Assembly (NCBI RefSeq): GCF_000237925.1
Contig: NC_031497.1
Span: 13,252,512-13,316,511 of the forward strand
Direction of reading: 5' to 3'
DNA from: Schistosoma mansoni
Lineage: Eukaryota; Platyhelminthes; Trematoda; Strigeidida; Schistosomatidae
DNA length: 64,000 nt
Shown here: piece by piece, positions 1-12,032 of the stretch
Layout of the letters: the number at the start of each line of letters is the position of its first letter
How positions within the stretch are numbered: position 1 is the stretch's first letter
Notes under the pieces: generated by a model
The model's input: the letters and a program-made list of their open reading frames with translations, nothing else
Databases searched by the model: none
Told to the model about the DNA's origin: nothing
Position numbers and translations under genes: made by a program

Positions 1-312
1 TTGATTGTTGGAGCAGTGGTTTAGTGGTCAACTCTGTCCAGATCGCTTCTAGTGTTACTTCTGACTCCAAGTCCTGATAAAGAAGAGGTGGGCATAAAGG
101 TAGCAACCCCATCCCGTAAAAAAGAACCTTTCCCAAAAGGACGCTAGCCGAAAAAGCCATTTTAATCATTTAAAATCTATCCTGAGAGTTGAAAGATCTT
201 CATTTAGAAGAGTTATGACGCTTCATAGTGAAAGCTGAGATTCTCCGAGAATCACGAGGCCGATGCCCTTCTGACAACCAGAACACCAATTAATATGGGT
301 AGGCTGAATGTC
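1..312 (+). mobile_element. 5' fragment of an RTE-type LINE
   Basis: The stretch ends in codons reading TTRTPINMGRLNVRT and then a stop. This resembles the start of the AP-endonuclease domain of schistosome RTE-like elements, where a G-T-W-N-V-R-T motif opens the domain; here W has become L. The bases before it look like the untranslated leader of the same element. It lies upstream of the first visible exon of the ZFAND2-like gene, probably in an intron. It is truncated and dead. The family assignment is from memory of the motif. Confidence 0.5.
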
Positions 313-389
313 CGGACATAAATGTATGTTCATGTTTTGTTCTTCTCATTCGCGATTCTATTACATAATTTTGTTCTCCTTGTTTATAG

Positions 390-1610
390 TTATTCACAAA
401 TGCTTGCTGTGTTCCACGATGTAAAAAGAAGGAACTTGTACCTTTTGTTTGTGATAGATGCAAATTAAATTTCTGTATTTCACATCGTAATGAATTAGAT
501 CATAATTGTAAAGGATTTCAACAAAATCTGAATAATTCTAGAAAGTTGTCAACTTCTGGTGCAGCAGCTCTCTATAGAGCTATTTTTAGCAATTTCAATA
601 CAAATTCGACTTCGAAGGTAAATTTTTTGTCCTGTTTGCATATATGTATATGAAGGTTGGAAAAAGTCATCTTATTTGTCATTTTAACCATAAGTATAAT
701 TTATAAATCGACTTTATTCTTTTTACATTAAAGTATCACATGTGAAAGTTTGATTATTTTGCTTACAAACATAGTCTAGTCGATAAACAAATGATTGGAA
801 TGGAGTATATTTATAAGAAATGAATTGTTTCATATCATACCTGATAGATTGGGATGTGGGAATTTGTACTACAAACATATTCGGCCATAATCTTTTATTT
901 ATGTAGATAGATAAATCCTGGTACAATTGGGCACCGAAAACACGGCACACAAATAAAGTGACCATGTTGTGAAGAAATGAAAAGAATAGTACAGTCAATA
1001 AATAATTGAACAATAATAGTAGGTAATCAGATCAGTTGAAAATCAAACCAAGATAAACTCTCAGTGAATGGGATCAGTGTCACTTGTATGAAGATTATCC
1101 CAGAAGACTAAAATGGGATCGCCACTGGTCTTTATTCCGAGTCATATGCGATAATGTCTCAAGCTACTGAGTTCCACAATTTCCAGGGCCCCAACCTATG
1201 AGTCATGATGAACCAGTAGATTTCAGCCCCATAAGTTATCTTTCATTCCACAGTGCCATGTCATAAACTGACCATTTCTTTGCTTTTTTCAGTTGGTTGC
1301 TAATTATTGTCTTTAAATTTTCACAGTGCGAATTTCAATTGCGTATTCTTCTTGTCACATTATCCTTTCAAAATGACCTCTTTTTGATAATTTGCAGAAT
1401 GCATCGCCAACAAATACCATTCAATCATCGCCACCTCTTGTTGCTACTTCACTGCCATATGGTGTAAATTCTCGTGAACTTCAGGAAGAAGAAGATTTAC
1501 AACTGGCTTTAGCATTGTCTGAATCACTTTCCAGTCAAACATCTCATGCACAATCGTCTAGAACAACACATCATAATACCTCTTCAAAACCGTCGTGTAA
1601 TATTTCTTAA
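390..1610 (+). CDS. ZFAND2B-like: AN1-type zinc finger protein, ZFAND2B/AIRAPL-like (3' part)
   Basis: Two exons are visible: 390-617 (acceptor tttatag, donor AAG|gtaaat) and 1398-1610 (acceptor tttgcag, stop TAA). Both junctions are phase 0. Exon one encodes the second AN1 zinc finger: FTNACCVPRCKKKEL, then CDRCKLNFC, then SHRNELDHNC, giving the Cys/His ligands of the fold. Exon two has an acidic ubiquitin-interacting motif (EEEDLQLALALSESL) and ends SSKPSCNIS, where CNIS fits a CaaX prenylation box. AN1 finger, then UIM, then KPS plus CaaX is the layout of animal AIRAPL. In other animals AIRAPL is an ER-membrane-tethered partner of p97 and the proteasome in quality control. The first AN1 finger and the start codon should lie left of the window. 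The 780-nt intron holds no clear repeat. The family call is firm; the function is by homology. Confidence 0.88.
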
Positions 1611-1825
1611 TTTATTTCCTAATTCTGTGTATATAGTAAACTCACTTTAAGCCTCAGGTTATACATGTTCATGCACTAATTTTCGGAAATACAAGATTGT
1701 GATTATGTTTTTCTTTCCTGATAATATTTAAAGAACAAATATGTGTTGTGATTTTATAGCTTACCTTTTTTTAACCGACTAAGATTTATAAAAAAAAGTC
1801 ATGTAATTTACTATTTCAATTTACT

Positions 1826-2714
1826 CTAGTCAGAGTTCAATATTATCCTCTTATTGTTGTCTACATTGAATGTGAGAATAGTGTACAAGCTTAGGTGTAA
1901 TGATGATACTGAATTCTTTCTCAAATAGATTGTATTTTCTAATCTTTTTCTAGATTATTTCGATTTATTTGTGGAGCTTATCAATAGTAATTAAGGCAAA
2001 GAGAATGCAGCATTCCGACTCCTGATGAAATACTGAAAGTCAAGAGAACTGTCAGTCAACATTAAAGTCAGAGTTTCCAATACAGACGTAATGACGATTC
2101 TGTTATGTGGAGCTAAAACTTGGTGAAGTACTACAACTATCATGAAAACTTTTCGGGTTTTTATAAACAGTTATCTGCACAAGATGCATCATATCCGTTG
2201 ACCGGGTATCGTCATTCACTACCTGCTGTAGTAGAGAACAGACCAGCTTCGAGCTGAGGAGGCAATTAGGAAAAGATCTTAGAGGTGTGTAGAACACATT
2301 GCCGAAGTCATCAAACTGAGTGAAGAAGCAAGCTATAATATGGAATCCTGAAGGGAAAAGGGAAAGGCGCAGACCAACAACACATTGCGCCGCGAACTGG
2401 AGGCAGACAGCAAGAGAGTGGATAATGCTTTGGGACAATTAGAGAAGAGAACCTAGGACATAGTTAGTTGGTGAATAATGGTTGGTGGCTCATGCTCCAT
2501 GAGCGATAACGGGTATAAGGAAGTAAATGTGATTAATAGTTTTAGTTTGGGATTCATTTGATTTTAGAATTCATAACTGATTGATGTAGAAATGAACATC
2601 GAATGCATATGTCCATACAGCAAAGCCTTTCTAACTATACTTTATGTAATGATTACTAAACAATAAAATTTGTGACGACGTTTTAGTAAATATTCAGTAA
2701 CTGATTTATGATGG
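1826..2714 (+). mobile_element. RTE-B LINE 3' fragment, copy 1 of an inverted pair
   Basis: On the plus strand it reads as the decayed C-terminal part of an RTE-like reverse transcriptase ending in WNPEGKRERRRPTTHC, then a short 3' tail near 2505-2525. Stops break the frame. The whole block recurs in inverted orientation at about 24919-25805 with very high identity. The open frame on the other strand (2103-2438) is an antisense shadow. Confidence 0.75.
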
Positions 2715-2729
2715 AGATTAAATTGATAA

Positions 2730-3185
2730 AATCTGGGCACTGGACATAATATCGTCTGAATGGTCGCAATCATTGATCGTCCGTATATATGGTGACGTAA
2801 TTTGATTAATGTTCGTTGTCATGGCTTGAATTTATTCACACACTGTTATACTTATTATTATAATGCCTGCCAAGTTTTTGAGAGATTTCTTTAGCATCCA
2901 CTCCTATTTACTAGTTCGTACCCAATTCATATTATTCTACATATTACATGATTTCATCTTGTCTCACACCATGTTAACCATATTTATTCTGTTCATTTAT
3001 CTCACAATTTCTTCTAACTTATAGGCGTATTCAAGTCAACACTTCATATTAGTCACCCCAACATTAACTATTAGATTTGATTTTGTTATAAACAATCCTT
3101 AATTAAAATGGTATAGCTTTAAATGATGAAGGTATCAATGCCAAGGTTGGACTTGATAGTTTGAAATAAATTGAGCATTGTGCAG
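2730..3185. other. AT-rich intergenic stretch, nothing recognised
   Basis: No coding signal, splice-flanked exon or repeat family recognised; low-complexity AT-rich sequence. Confidence 0.5.
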
Positions 3186-3189
3186 AAAG

Positions 3190-3350
3190 CTAATAGTAAA
3201 TATCTTTCTTACTATATCCCAATGAGCACAAAAATTGTGAATCTGGCATTTCGTGACTTGATGTAAGCCGTTTCTTCAGATTAAATAACTAACCGTCAGA
3301 AATACAATTCTTCTACTCATTGGGATATAAAAATTTACATTTATTATTTT
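3190..3350. repeat. Imperfect foldback (hairpin) sequence
   Basis: TATATCCCAATGAG at 3213-3226 is answered by its exact reverse complement at 3316-3329, and the flanks on both sides also pair imperfectly. About 90 bp separate the arms. This suggests an old foldback or MITE-like insertion. No target-site duplication was identified. Confidence 0.45.
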
Positions 3351-3439
3351 GAATGATGTACTTTGCTTCAAACCTGGCCAATGTTTTGGTTAATTATTTG
3401 GATATAGATTTGTAGAACCCGAAAAGACATTATTGAGAT

Positions 3440-4746
3440 TGTTCTTCGTTCATATTATCTGTGTTTTATTTTAAGAAAGGATCAAAATCATCCTGTGATA
3501 ACCATAGAGGGGTTAGGTCGACTATTATAGCGTCTAAAGTTCTAGCCTCAATAATTATCGGACTCTCAACAAAGACTCGTGAACTGCAAACACGAGAAAA
3601 TCAGGCTGGCTTCAGACCTGATCGTGGCTGCACCAACCACGTATTCACCATTCGTCAGATTTTAGAACGTAGGCATATTCATTGGCGTCCGAAATAGTGG
3701 TTTTTCTTGACTTAAAGGCAGCATTTGGTTCTAGACTTTGTGATTCCGTCTCAGTGTCTGTCATTGAAAGGTGTACCTCAAAAGTAAATAAACCTTGTGA
3801 AGGCTCTTTACTCGAACACTACCAGTCGAGTCAAAGCTTATGACAAACTGTCATCTGATTTTGCAATTTCAAGTGGTGTCCGATAAGGCTGTCCACTATC
3901 TCCACTTTTATTTGATTTCATCATAGACCTACTGCTGGAAATAACGTTCTCTTCGTCTGAATTTTCGGGAATTGATCTCTTTCCAGGAGGTCCGCTTATG
4001 GACTTAGAATACGCAAATGGCATAGTCCTGTTTGGTGAAGACGCTGATAAAATGCAGTTTTGATAGCACTGAGCAACAATGCTGAGATGTGTTTCTTCTT
4101 TACCTGCAAATTATTGCTTCAGAACTGGCGTGTGTCAACACCTGAACTAAGAATAGGGAGCAATGTAGTCGAACTCGCCGAAAACTTCACTTATCTGGGA
4201 ATTCTAAACAGCCCTAATGGGTTGCTGTCTGACGAAATCTCTACACGGATTCAAAAAGGTCGTTTGGCTTTTGCCAACTTACGTCACCTATGGTGAAGGC
4301 TAGGTATCTGTCTATCAATTAAAGAACGAGTATAATGTGCGGCGGATCGTTCTGTTCTACTTTACGGCTGCAAAACGTGGCCATTATGGGTAGAAGATAC
4401 TCGTTATTTAGTATTTGATCACAGATGCCTTAGAAATATTGTTCGTATCTTCTGGGATCACCGGGTAAATAATAGTGTGTTTAGACTCAGGGTATTAGGG
4501 AATGATGGTAAATCAGTTGATGAGTTTGTAAATCTACATGGACTAAGATGGTTGGGCCATGAGTTACATATGCCTGAACACCGATTACCACGACGCGCAA
4601 TGCTGACTAGTATAGGGGATGGTTGGAAGAGAGTTAGGGACTACCAAACCAAAACATGGCATCAGTGCTTGAAGTCACTAACTTCTGGTGTGAGCCATTT
4701 TGGTAGATGCAGACTACTTGGTTGGGGTTCAGTATATTTTAGTTAG
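3440..4746 (+). mobile_element. RTE-A LINE fragment (reverse transcriptase, decayed)
   Basis: Reverse-transcriptase blocks occur in order but in shifting frames: CDNHRGVRSTIIASKVLAS, then ENQAGFRPDRGCTNHVFTIR (3461-3697), VVFLDLKAAF, SGVR-stop-GCPLSP, and a palm motif reading LEYANG (about 3999-4016) instead of LEYADD, so the catalytic aspartates are lost. The thumb region follows (ENFTYLGILNSPNGLL) and the C-terminal block (LRWLGHELHMPEHRLPRRAM, 4477-4746). The 5' end, including the endonuclease, is missing. The style is that of the schistosome RTE-clade (SR2/Perere-3-like) LINEs. It faces a second copy (5500-7420, minus) tail to tail. Confidence 0.85.
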
Positions 4747-4759
4747 TAAACGATTCCTA

Positions 4760-5500
4760 ATCTGATGGTAGGGACTTTCTGCATTTAAATTTCTGAAAAC
4801 GAATAATTATTAAAATACCTAAAGATGTAAACTGAATGAATACATAATAAAAGATATATGAGAGTTTCTGGTAAATTCAAAATGATGGTTCAGGACTACT
4901 AACTAATAATTAATCACGTGAATCAGTCAAATTTGAGCAGTTAGTTGGAAGAGATTCGATTGGTTTGCAGTCATCAAGTAGTAATCAATAGTATTATAGT
5001 AGTAAACAACTATGGAAAGAACTGAAGGTGACTTTATTGCGTAGAATAGATTTTATCCAGGAAGTAGGAGAGTATCTACGTTTTTTCTGAGTAGAGATTT
5101 TAGTTTACGATTTTCAGACTAACATTGTTTCTACAAATTTCGGTCGATTTGATTTAGGCTCTTGTTGACTTTTCAGATGTCGGAAAGTTCATCCTGAATG
5201 TGGTAATTAATCACCATTGAATTATTATGGTTTGGTTAGGAGCAGTCAGTCAATCACAACGTAGAACTTCGTACGTACGTACGTACATCAGTTCGAGTTG
5301 CCATACCACATTAGCACAGAGATGCAGTTGTCGATTCAAATCCCATAGTGACAGAGGTAGTAAAAATATAAGCAGTAATCGGGAAGATTAGGGTTTAAAG
5401 ATGTTATTCAAGGAGTATAATCCAGCCAAATAAATTTGGAAAGAGAAAAAAGATACGGACATGAAGAATTTATAAGATTGAAATTCGGCAGAACACAAAG
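4760..5500. other. Intergenic spacer with (ACGT)n microsatellite
   Basis: No gene seen. A short (ACGT)n tract lies at about 5270-5286. The rest is AT-rich spacer between two tail-to-tail LINE copies. Confidence 0.6.
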
Positions 5501-7420
5501 AGTAAATGCACCTTCTTTATTGCAAACAATTTTGAGCCATGTCATTCAAGGTCTCTAACCATCGATTGCTATCATCTCGCTCATCCCAACTAGGTAGTCT
5601 ACACCTACCAACATGGCTCAGTCCACTTGTCAGTCACTTCATGGATTTGTGCCACATTTTGGTCTGGCCACCCCTAGCTTTCTTCCAACCTACTCCTACA
5701 CCATAAAACATTGCACGTCGGGTCAGTCGGTGGTTGGGCGTACGTGACACGTCCCAGCTATCTCAACTGATGAAGTTTCACTACTTCACCAATCGATTTG
5801 CCATCCTTACCTAGTACCCGTTTCCTAGCAATTGCATTACTTACTTGGTGGTCCCAGGATATACGAGCAATGCTTCGAAGACACCTATGATTGAATACTG
5901 GTAGTCTACGAATATCCTCTACTCTTACCGGCTATGTTTCACTGCCATAAAGTAGGACGGAACGAACTGCTGCACAGTAAACCCGTCCTTTGATTGGTAG
6001 ACGGATGTCTCGCATACGTCATAAATGACGCCAGTTGGTGAAAGCTAGTCGAGCCTTCTGTATCTGTGCTGAGATTTCATCAAACACCAGACCACAAGGG
6101 CTGATGAGTTTTCCAAGATATGTGAAGCAGTCAACACGCTCAACTACTTCACTCCCTATCATTAGTTCAGGTGTCGATGAAACCCAATCCTGAAGTAACA
6201 TTTTGTACTTCGAGGGAGAGAATTCCATCCCGAACATATCTGCATTGTTGCTTACGGTGGTTAGGAGACTGCATTTTGTCAACGTCTTCACCATCATCGG
6301 TGTATTCTAAGTCAATTAGTGAGTCTCCTGGTAGAGAGAGTGGACAGCCCTGACGAACACCACTTGGGGTAATCAATTCTGATGACAGTTCTCCACAGGC
6401 TCTAACTCGACCAGTTGTATTCGAGTACAGAGCCTTTATAAGGTTAGTGTACTTCTTTGGTACTCCTTTCAGTGACAAACACTGTCATAGAACCTCACGA
6501 TCAACAGTGTCAAATGCCGCCTTAAGGTCGAAGAATACTACGATTGTGGAGCGTCTGAATGTATGTCTATGTTCTAGGACCTGACGTAAAGTGAATATCT
6601 GGTTCATACAACCACATCCAGGTCGGAAACCAGCCTGGTTTTCTCTAGTCTGCTCTGCACGAGTTTGGTTAGGCGTCCAAGTATTATTGAAGCTAATATT
6701 TTAGACACTATATTAGTCAAACTGATTCCTCTGTGATTGTCACAAAAAGACGTTTCTCCTTTCTTATAGACTGGCATAATCACTGATTGAGACCAGTCAG
6801 ATGGAATTACGTACAGTTCCCAGATTCTACCTAAGACCTCAGTCAATCTCGTTGCTAGTACTGGACCACCATCCTTAAAAACCTCAGGGGTAAACCTGTC
6901 AGGGCCTGTGGCTCTCCCTCGCTTTAGATTTCCTATAGCTTTTTCAACCTCGTAGAGAGTTGGAGGACTTACATCAACTTCCTGTTCAGGTCGACTGATG
7001 ACCGTGGGGAACCGAAGTGTGGTTGAAGGCCGGTTGAACTAATCGCTAAAGTGTTCTGCCCATCGATCCAATCTCCTGGATTGAGAATGAATAATATGTC
7101 CATCTTTTTCCGAGATAGTTTCGCTGACAGTTGGGTTCCTAATGCCGGTTTCTTTAATAAGTCTGAATAGCTGTCTGCTGATGCCTATTGCCGCTGCCTT
7201 TTCCATCTCTCTTGATTTCGCTACCCACCACTGTTCGCGATCATTTCGTAGGCTTCTTGTTAGCCTGCGCTTAAGCTGACTCCGCTCTTCGTTATGTTCA
7301 GAGCCAAATGGAATGAGTTTTCGAGCATCTATTGGTGTGGAAGATGCTGTTAAGATCCAATGTTTCGCCCTAACCTTATGACTAATAATAATAATATTGT
7401 AGTAAAAGTCCAAGTACATT
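5500..7420 (-). mobile_element. RTE-A LINE fragment, minus strand, internally deleted
   Basis: Read on the minus strand: endonuclease-RT linker (WILTASSTPIDARKLIPFGS, 7039-7419), RT finger block (CDNHRGISLTNIVSKILASI, 6604-6846), then SLKGVPKKYTNLIKALYSN and SGVRQGCPLS joined directly to LPGDSLIDLEYTDD (6167-6478), thumb (VDCFTYLGKLISPCGLV, 6019-6297) and a decayed C terminus down to about 5510. Roughly 30 residues of palm between GCPLS and LEYTDD are missing compared with the 3.4-kb copy, and the frame shifts several times. It is 5'-truncated in the endonuclease domain and non-functional. Confidence 0.85.
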
Positions 7421-7424
7421 TATG

Positions 7425-8325
7425 ACTGAAATTGTTGTATATATATATATATAATACGCAAAAGTACACTTCGAATCATTGTTATTATCTTTATCAGTTC
7501 ATATCCATAAACCCATCTGGGATCCAATCAAGAAACTTCAGGTCTCATTGTGAGAGCTAAATCTTCAGATCACTGAGTTGGTAATCACAGGTTTGTATCT
7601 ATAAAGTCTGTCGATTCGCCACCATCATCCATGGCATGATGGCATTTGTCTCATTCCCGACATGGCTATACGCTACGGGTAACGATTTCAGGAATATTAC
7701 ACCTATTTAAAATGATCCAAGCTGAACAAACAAACACATTTACCATGTACAAATAATTTCATTATTTATTGAAGGACTTTGTTGTTTATTTGTTTACCAT
7801 TACTTTGTACAGTCATTCATTTACACAAACTGAAGTAGTCAATATTGTAATTAGTAAATGGAAGTGTTGAATAACGATTGCTTATCCAAATTACAGTGCA
7901 CATTACACAGGATCAATCTAAACACCTTTAGGCTTTTTTTATCCCGATACAAATTAACTTCTTAAATCTAATACAAGGTCGAAAATACCTAATAATCTTA
8001 ATTAAACAATTGTAATTTGTTTGATTCAGATGTTTTAAGCTGATTTAGCAAATATCCCAGAAAATCCTTAACATGTAGTCATAAATGTCTTGAACTAATT
8101 GATCCAAATTACAAATGATCAACTGATAAGTGAATAATTCAAATGAAGCTTTATTTATTGGCTACTTTCTATAACAAAACAATTTGTTTAATCAATCAAA
8201 TAGAATTATTTAGCACTTTCTATTTTGAGTTTTTATTAATTTTTCTATCATGTATATTTATACATCATAATTATTAGTCAATATAAAAGTATAGTCTCTT
8301 ACAATGTAAGACTGAAACACCATCG
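7425..8325. other. Intergenic, (TA)n microsatellite, otherwise nothing recognised
   Basis: A short (TA)n run lies at about 7438-7453. No exon or repeat family was recognised in the remaining AT-rich sequence. Confidence 0.5.
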
Positions 8326-8326
8326 G

Positions 8327-8494
8327 ATGCCGGCTCAGCGGTCTATCGGTTGAGTGCACTGGCGCGTGACTGGTAGGTCCTGGATTCGAATCTCACGAGG
8401 TGGGATCGTGGATGCACACTGCTAAGGAGTCCCACTATAGGACGGAACGGCCGTCCAGTGCTCCCAGGTTTTCCATGGTGGTCTAGCTTCAATT

Positions 8495-8500
<6 letters not shown>
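8327..8500 (+). mobile_element. SINE family B copy (tRNA-like head, hammerhead-like body)
   Basis: The head looks like a tRNA-derived Pol III promoter: CGGCTCAGCGGTCTATCGG as an A-box region and GGATTCGAATCTC as a B box. The body (8417-8460) matches the family B hammerhead motif: stem I CACTG/CAGTG, stem II GTCC/GGAC, self-complementary stem III and a GTC cleavage site. The core reads CTAAGGA rather than CTGAGGA, and GGAA replaces GAAA, so this copy should be inactive. It ends in TAGCTTCAATTGACT followed by a long (TA)n tract. Confidence 0.75.

Positions 8501-8545
<45 letters not shown>
8498..8545. repeat. (TA)n microsatellite
   Basis: About 23 uninterrupted AT dinucleotides directly follow the 3' end of the SINE B copy. 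Confidence 0.95.
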
Positions 8546-8547
<2 letters not shown>

Positions 8548-8559
8548 CTGAAGAAAATA

Positions 8560-10260
8560 ACATGAAGGAAACTACAAGATGTTTTCATGAAGATAACTCT
8601 CCAACGAATCCTTGAACAGGTGTTCCTCAACAAAACATACAAAAATGGACACATTTTACAGCAGAATAAATAAGAACTGAAAACGCGGCATAGCAGTAAA
8701 TTGTAACATTTTATAGAAGTTACACTTTTATCAAAAACATTGGATTAAAAATAGGTTATTCACTGAAATTTAACAATATTTGGAAAAATTCCTAACCACA
8801 AAATGATATCAGATGAATTACATATGAGTTTAATTACATAACTTTAAAAATCTACGAGGAATATGTTCGTTTTAGACCACAGGTACGCAATCCACAATAT
8901 CCATACATTGGAATTCAGAAGTTGAATTCATTTGATAGTTCGCTACTCAAGCTAAGTTATTTAAGTATATTTATTTGCTTCTTAATAAGTTTCTAACTTC
9001 GGCCCAACGGTAACAACGCTTAACCAGGTTAGTTTAGACAAATGTTCGTTTTCACTTAGTTCAGATATCACCAGTTCCGTAACTCACCAGTATATTTCGT
9101 AAATAATTTTATACTACTGTGAAGTAGTAAAACAGTTATTTCTAAAACCTGTTGGCTGGTGAATATTTTTATACACCTGTACATGTTACTCATTGACATC
9201 TATTTGCATAACACTGAAAAATAAATGGTTCACCGTCGCGAAGGGCGAATAGTTTCTAATTCTGATGAAACAGTTGCGCGGTGCAAGCTACTTCACAATG
9301 ATGCAACGGCTTATGTACATCTATAAAGAAAATCATACAAAAATTAAACTAATATCCAGAAATATTCAAACGATATCTATTTATCTATATATCTATCTCT
9401 ACGTCTGTATGCCTGTTTGCCTACCAATATGTTTCCGGTCCCTATATTCAGTCTTTTTTGTTTGTCTACTTTAGATTGCATGCAAGATTGTCCTTAAACA
9501 CCAATCCATTTTTCTGCTTTCTCATGAATCTTTCACAGAGAAAAATAATCTATTATGTGGGGAAATCGATTGTTCAAATTATGTAATGAATGTTATCTAA
9601 AATTCCACATTTTTAACGACGAAATGGATATTCTGTGTGAGAAATTGAGATGTTAATCTCAACTGAACAAACGTCTTTAGAGGTAGCTATATGACCACAA
9701 AAACGTTTTTTACATATAATATTCACTCAAGGTATTAAGATGATCATACATTGATCAGTTAATTCATATTTCATAAGCCACGAAATAAACGTTAGAAGTG
9801 AAACATATTTTGTACGTTATTAAATTGTAAGAACAAAACACTAGTTGTGGACAATCGAATATGTTAAAACACAACATTACAGACTATCTCACTAAATTCT
9901 GATAACCATACATTCAACAATTAATTTGCAAAATAACAATCATTTGTCTCAATCTTAACTGTTCCTTCATCAAATATTAGTCCATATTCTCTGATTACAT
10001 TGTTCATGCATTTTCATAGCAATTGCGTTTCGTTTAGGTTCTTTCCTTATCGATTTTCTGCCAAAATACATTCTATATCTGACCATCACCATATACTACT
10101 TATGTGGATATAAATAGACCACACCACAAAATGAGTATTTATGAAGTAATTTCAAATTAATACTATTTAGCTCATTGTATTTTTTTCTCAACATGGTGAA
10201 ATAATGTGAAATGAGAACAATATCACTATCATTATTAGGACCGCTTTAATTACTATTTCT
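8560..10260. other. AT-rich stretch, nothing recognised
   Basis: No coding exon or repeat family recognised on either strand. The open frame at 9265-9474 is low-complexity and lacks coding character. Confidence 0.4.
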
Positions 10261-10268
10261 TTTCTTAC

Positions 10269-10371
10269 AATCTGTATAGCTAAATTATCTTGTGTGAATG
10301 ACCATGTTCGTAATACTTGTAATAATATTTGTCGTGGTTGTTTATTTCGCATTGCCTGCAGTTTACGCAAA
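10269..10371 (-). CDS. Candidate internal exon of an unknown gene
   Basis: On the minus strand a 103-nt open exon is bounded by an acceptor (cttccacag) at its 5' side and a donor (ATT|gtaaga) at its 3' side. It encodes LRKLQAMRNKQPRQILLQVL followed by RTWSFTQDNLAIQI, a basic, helix-prone peptide that looks like real protein. It would enter with one base completing a codon and leave in phase 0. I do not recognise the family and found no partner exon nearby, so it may belong to a gene with very long introns full of the surrounding repeats. A chance open frame with splice-like edges remains possible. Confidence 0.35.
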
Positions 10372-11160
10372 CTGTGGAAGTCAGCTGATTAACTATCCTA
10401 CCTTGTTATTGGACAACCACAGGTGATAAGCCTACAAACGCGAAAAGATCAATTATTTTTAATGAACACATGTTGCGTCATCAGCCCTATACAAGAAATG
10501 TAGATTAATGTTTAGACAATAAACTGGAATGTGAACATGGATATAGCATTTCTAGTGCTTTACTTAGTAGTCAGTATCATTCGTATTATAGTATTTGTCT
10601 AGGGTACAGTAATTTCCACAATTTCATAGTAAACTCTGTAGAATTCGCTTAGAAGTGCATTACATTTAGTGTTCCTGGTAGTGATTGTATTGTAACTGTA
10701 AATCCCGATACACTAAGTTAGGACTTGATACTTGATTGAAGTGGCGATTTAGACAAGATCTATTCTTTATCATCAAGATACTACGTAAATTATCTTTTGC
10801 ATCCACTGATGTAATCCAACCATTCCAATTACCTAGTTATAATATTCGACACTAAACCAAAAATGTAAACTTCACATTTGAAATCATTTATATAAATTAA
10901 TTTACAAGTAAATTTTCGAGAGTCTGGAACAGTCTGTCACAATCTATCCATGAAACAAAGTCATTACCATCGTTTGTATGTTAAGTAGATGGTTACTTCA
11001 TTTCCGATATTGCCTTAAAAATTATTACACCAGTAACTATATCTCATTCCATTGGTGAAATTATAAGGGTAGAAAATGTTCGATCATCATTATTATTGAG
11101 TTTCCTTACTAAAAATCAATGAGGATAAATTCACTTAGTATTGTTTGTTTGAATCTTCCC

Positions 11161-11270
11161 AGAGTGAACATCAACTCTGAGATACAGGTACATCCAGCTG
11201 ACGGGTCCCAAGTAGGACGAAACGCGCCTAACTGGATTCCACTGCTAGCCACTATCCATCTTTGCTAACA
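11161..11270 (+). mobile_element. SINE family A (Sm-alpha) fragment with degenerate hammerhead
   Basis: It starts at AGAGTGAACATCAACTCT and ends at CCATCTTTGCT. The hammerhead region is 11192-11237. Stem I ATCCAG/CTGGAT is intact, stem II GTCC/GGAC is intact and GAAA is present, but the core reads CTGACGG (the A after G8 is lost) and the cleavage triplet is altered by an insertion. It is probably inactive. Just upstream (11141-11160) lies the reverse complement of the family's 3' tail. Confidence 0.85.
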
Positions 11271-11567
11271 ATCAATGAAGATACTTTATTATTACAATAT
11301 TCTTGGTTAAACCCAAACTATATTTTCATCATACTACTCACTATTGTTGAACAAATTGTTTTTCAGAATATAAGTTTTATGTAAATAAAATCCATCTGAC
11401 TTAGTAGGTCACAAAACAATTAAGCTTATAAATAACGAAAGTCTTATCACAGTAATTTTTATTTATAGCGTTTTGCTGTTCTGTTTTTATTTACTTATTC
11501 CTAGTTGTAGATGACTGTAAATACTTTGAAATAACACGGAAATTGTTGTTGGCTCCATTATTCATCC

Positions 11568-11569
11568 TG

Positions 11570-11611
<42 letters not shown>

Positions 11612-11612
11612 G
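11568..11612. repeat. (TA)n(GA)n compound microsatellite
   Basis: A TA run passes directly into a GA run. Confidence 0.95.
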
Positions 11613-11614
11613 GA

Positions 11615-12025
11615 GTAAATCAAAACGGCCGTCCATTATTTAGATCAATTAACGAAACATGTTAGACAATTTATCAAACTTTTTTTTTATTTGTGAAAAA
11701 TTAAACATTTTTTCAGTGTCATATTTTGTGTGGTGGTTGTAATTTAAAAATAAAACAGACTATTCATGAAAAATTGTGAATGTTTTATTAATTATAATAT
11801 AACAAAATATGCTTGTTTATCGAGAAAATTGAATTGCATACCTGAAATTGAAAGTTATATTTACCCGCTTCAATGCATTGGTAAATAATGTAACTTTCAT
11901 ACATATTGAACAAATTGAATCGTAGTGTAGCTCGAACTAATAGAATAAATCTTGAAAAGTAGTAAATAATTAAGTTTGTGATAATACATCAACATAAGAC
12001 TATAAATTTCTCTAGTAAAAAGAAA
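11615..12025. other. AT-rich stretch, nothing recognised
   Basis: No coding exon or repeat family recognised. Confidence 0.4.
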
Positions 12026-12032
12026 CTAATCT

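Noticed and set aside
2103-2438. 111-codon minus-strand open frame, repeated at 25190-25525
   Set aside because: Antisense to the decayed RTE-B C terminus; its repetition comes from the duplicated block, not from selection on a protein.
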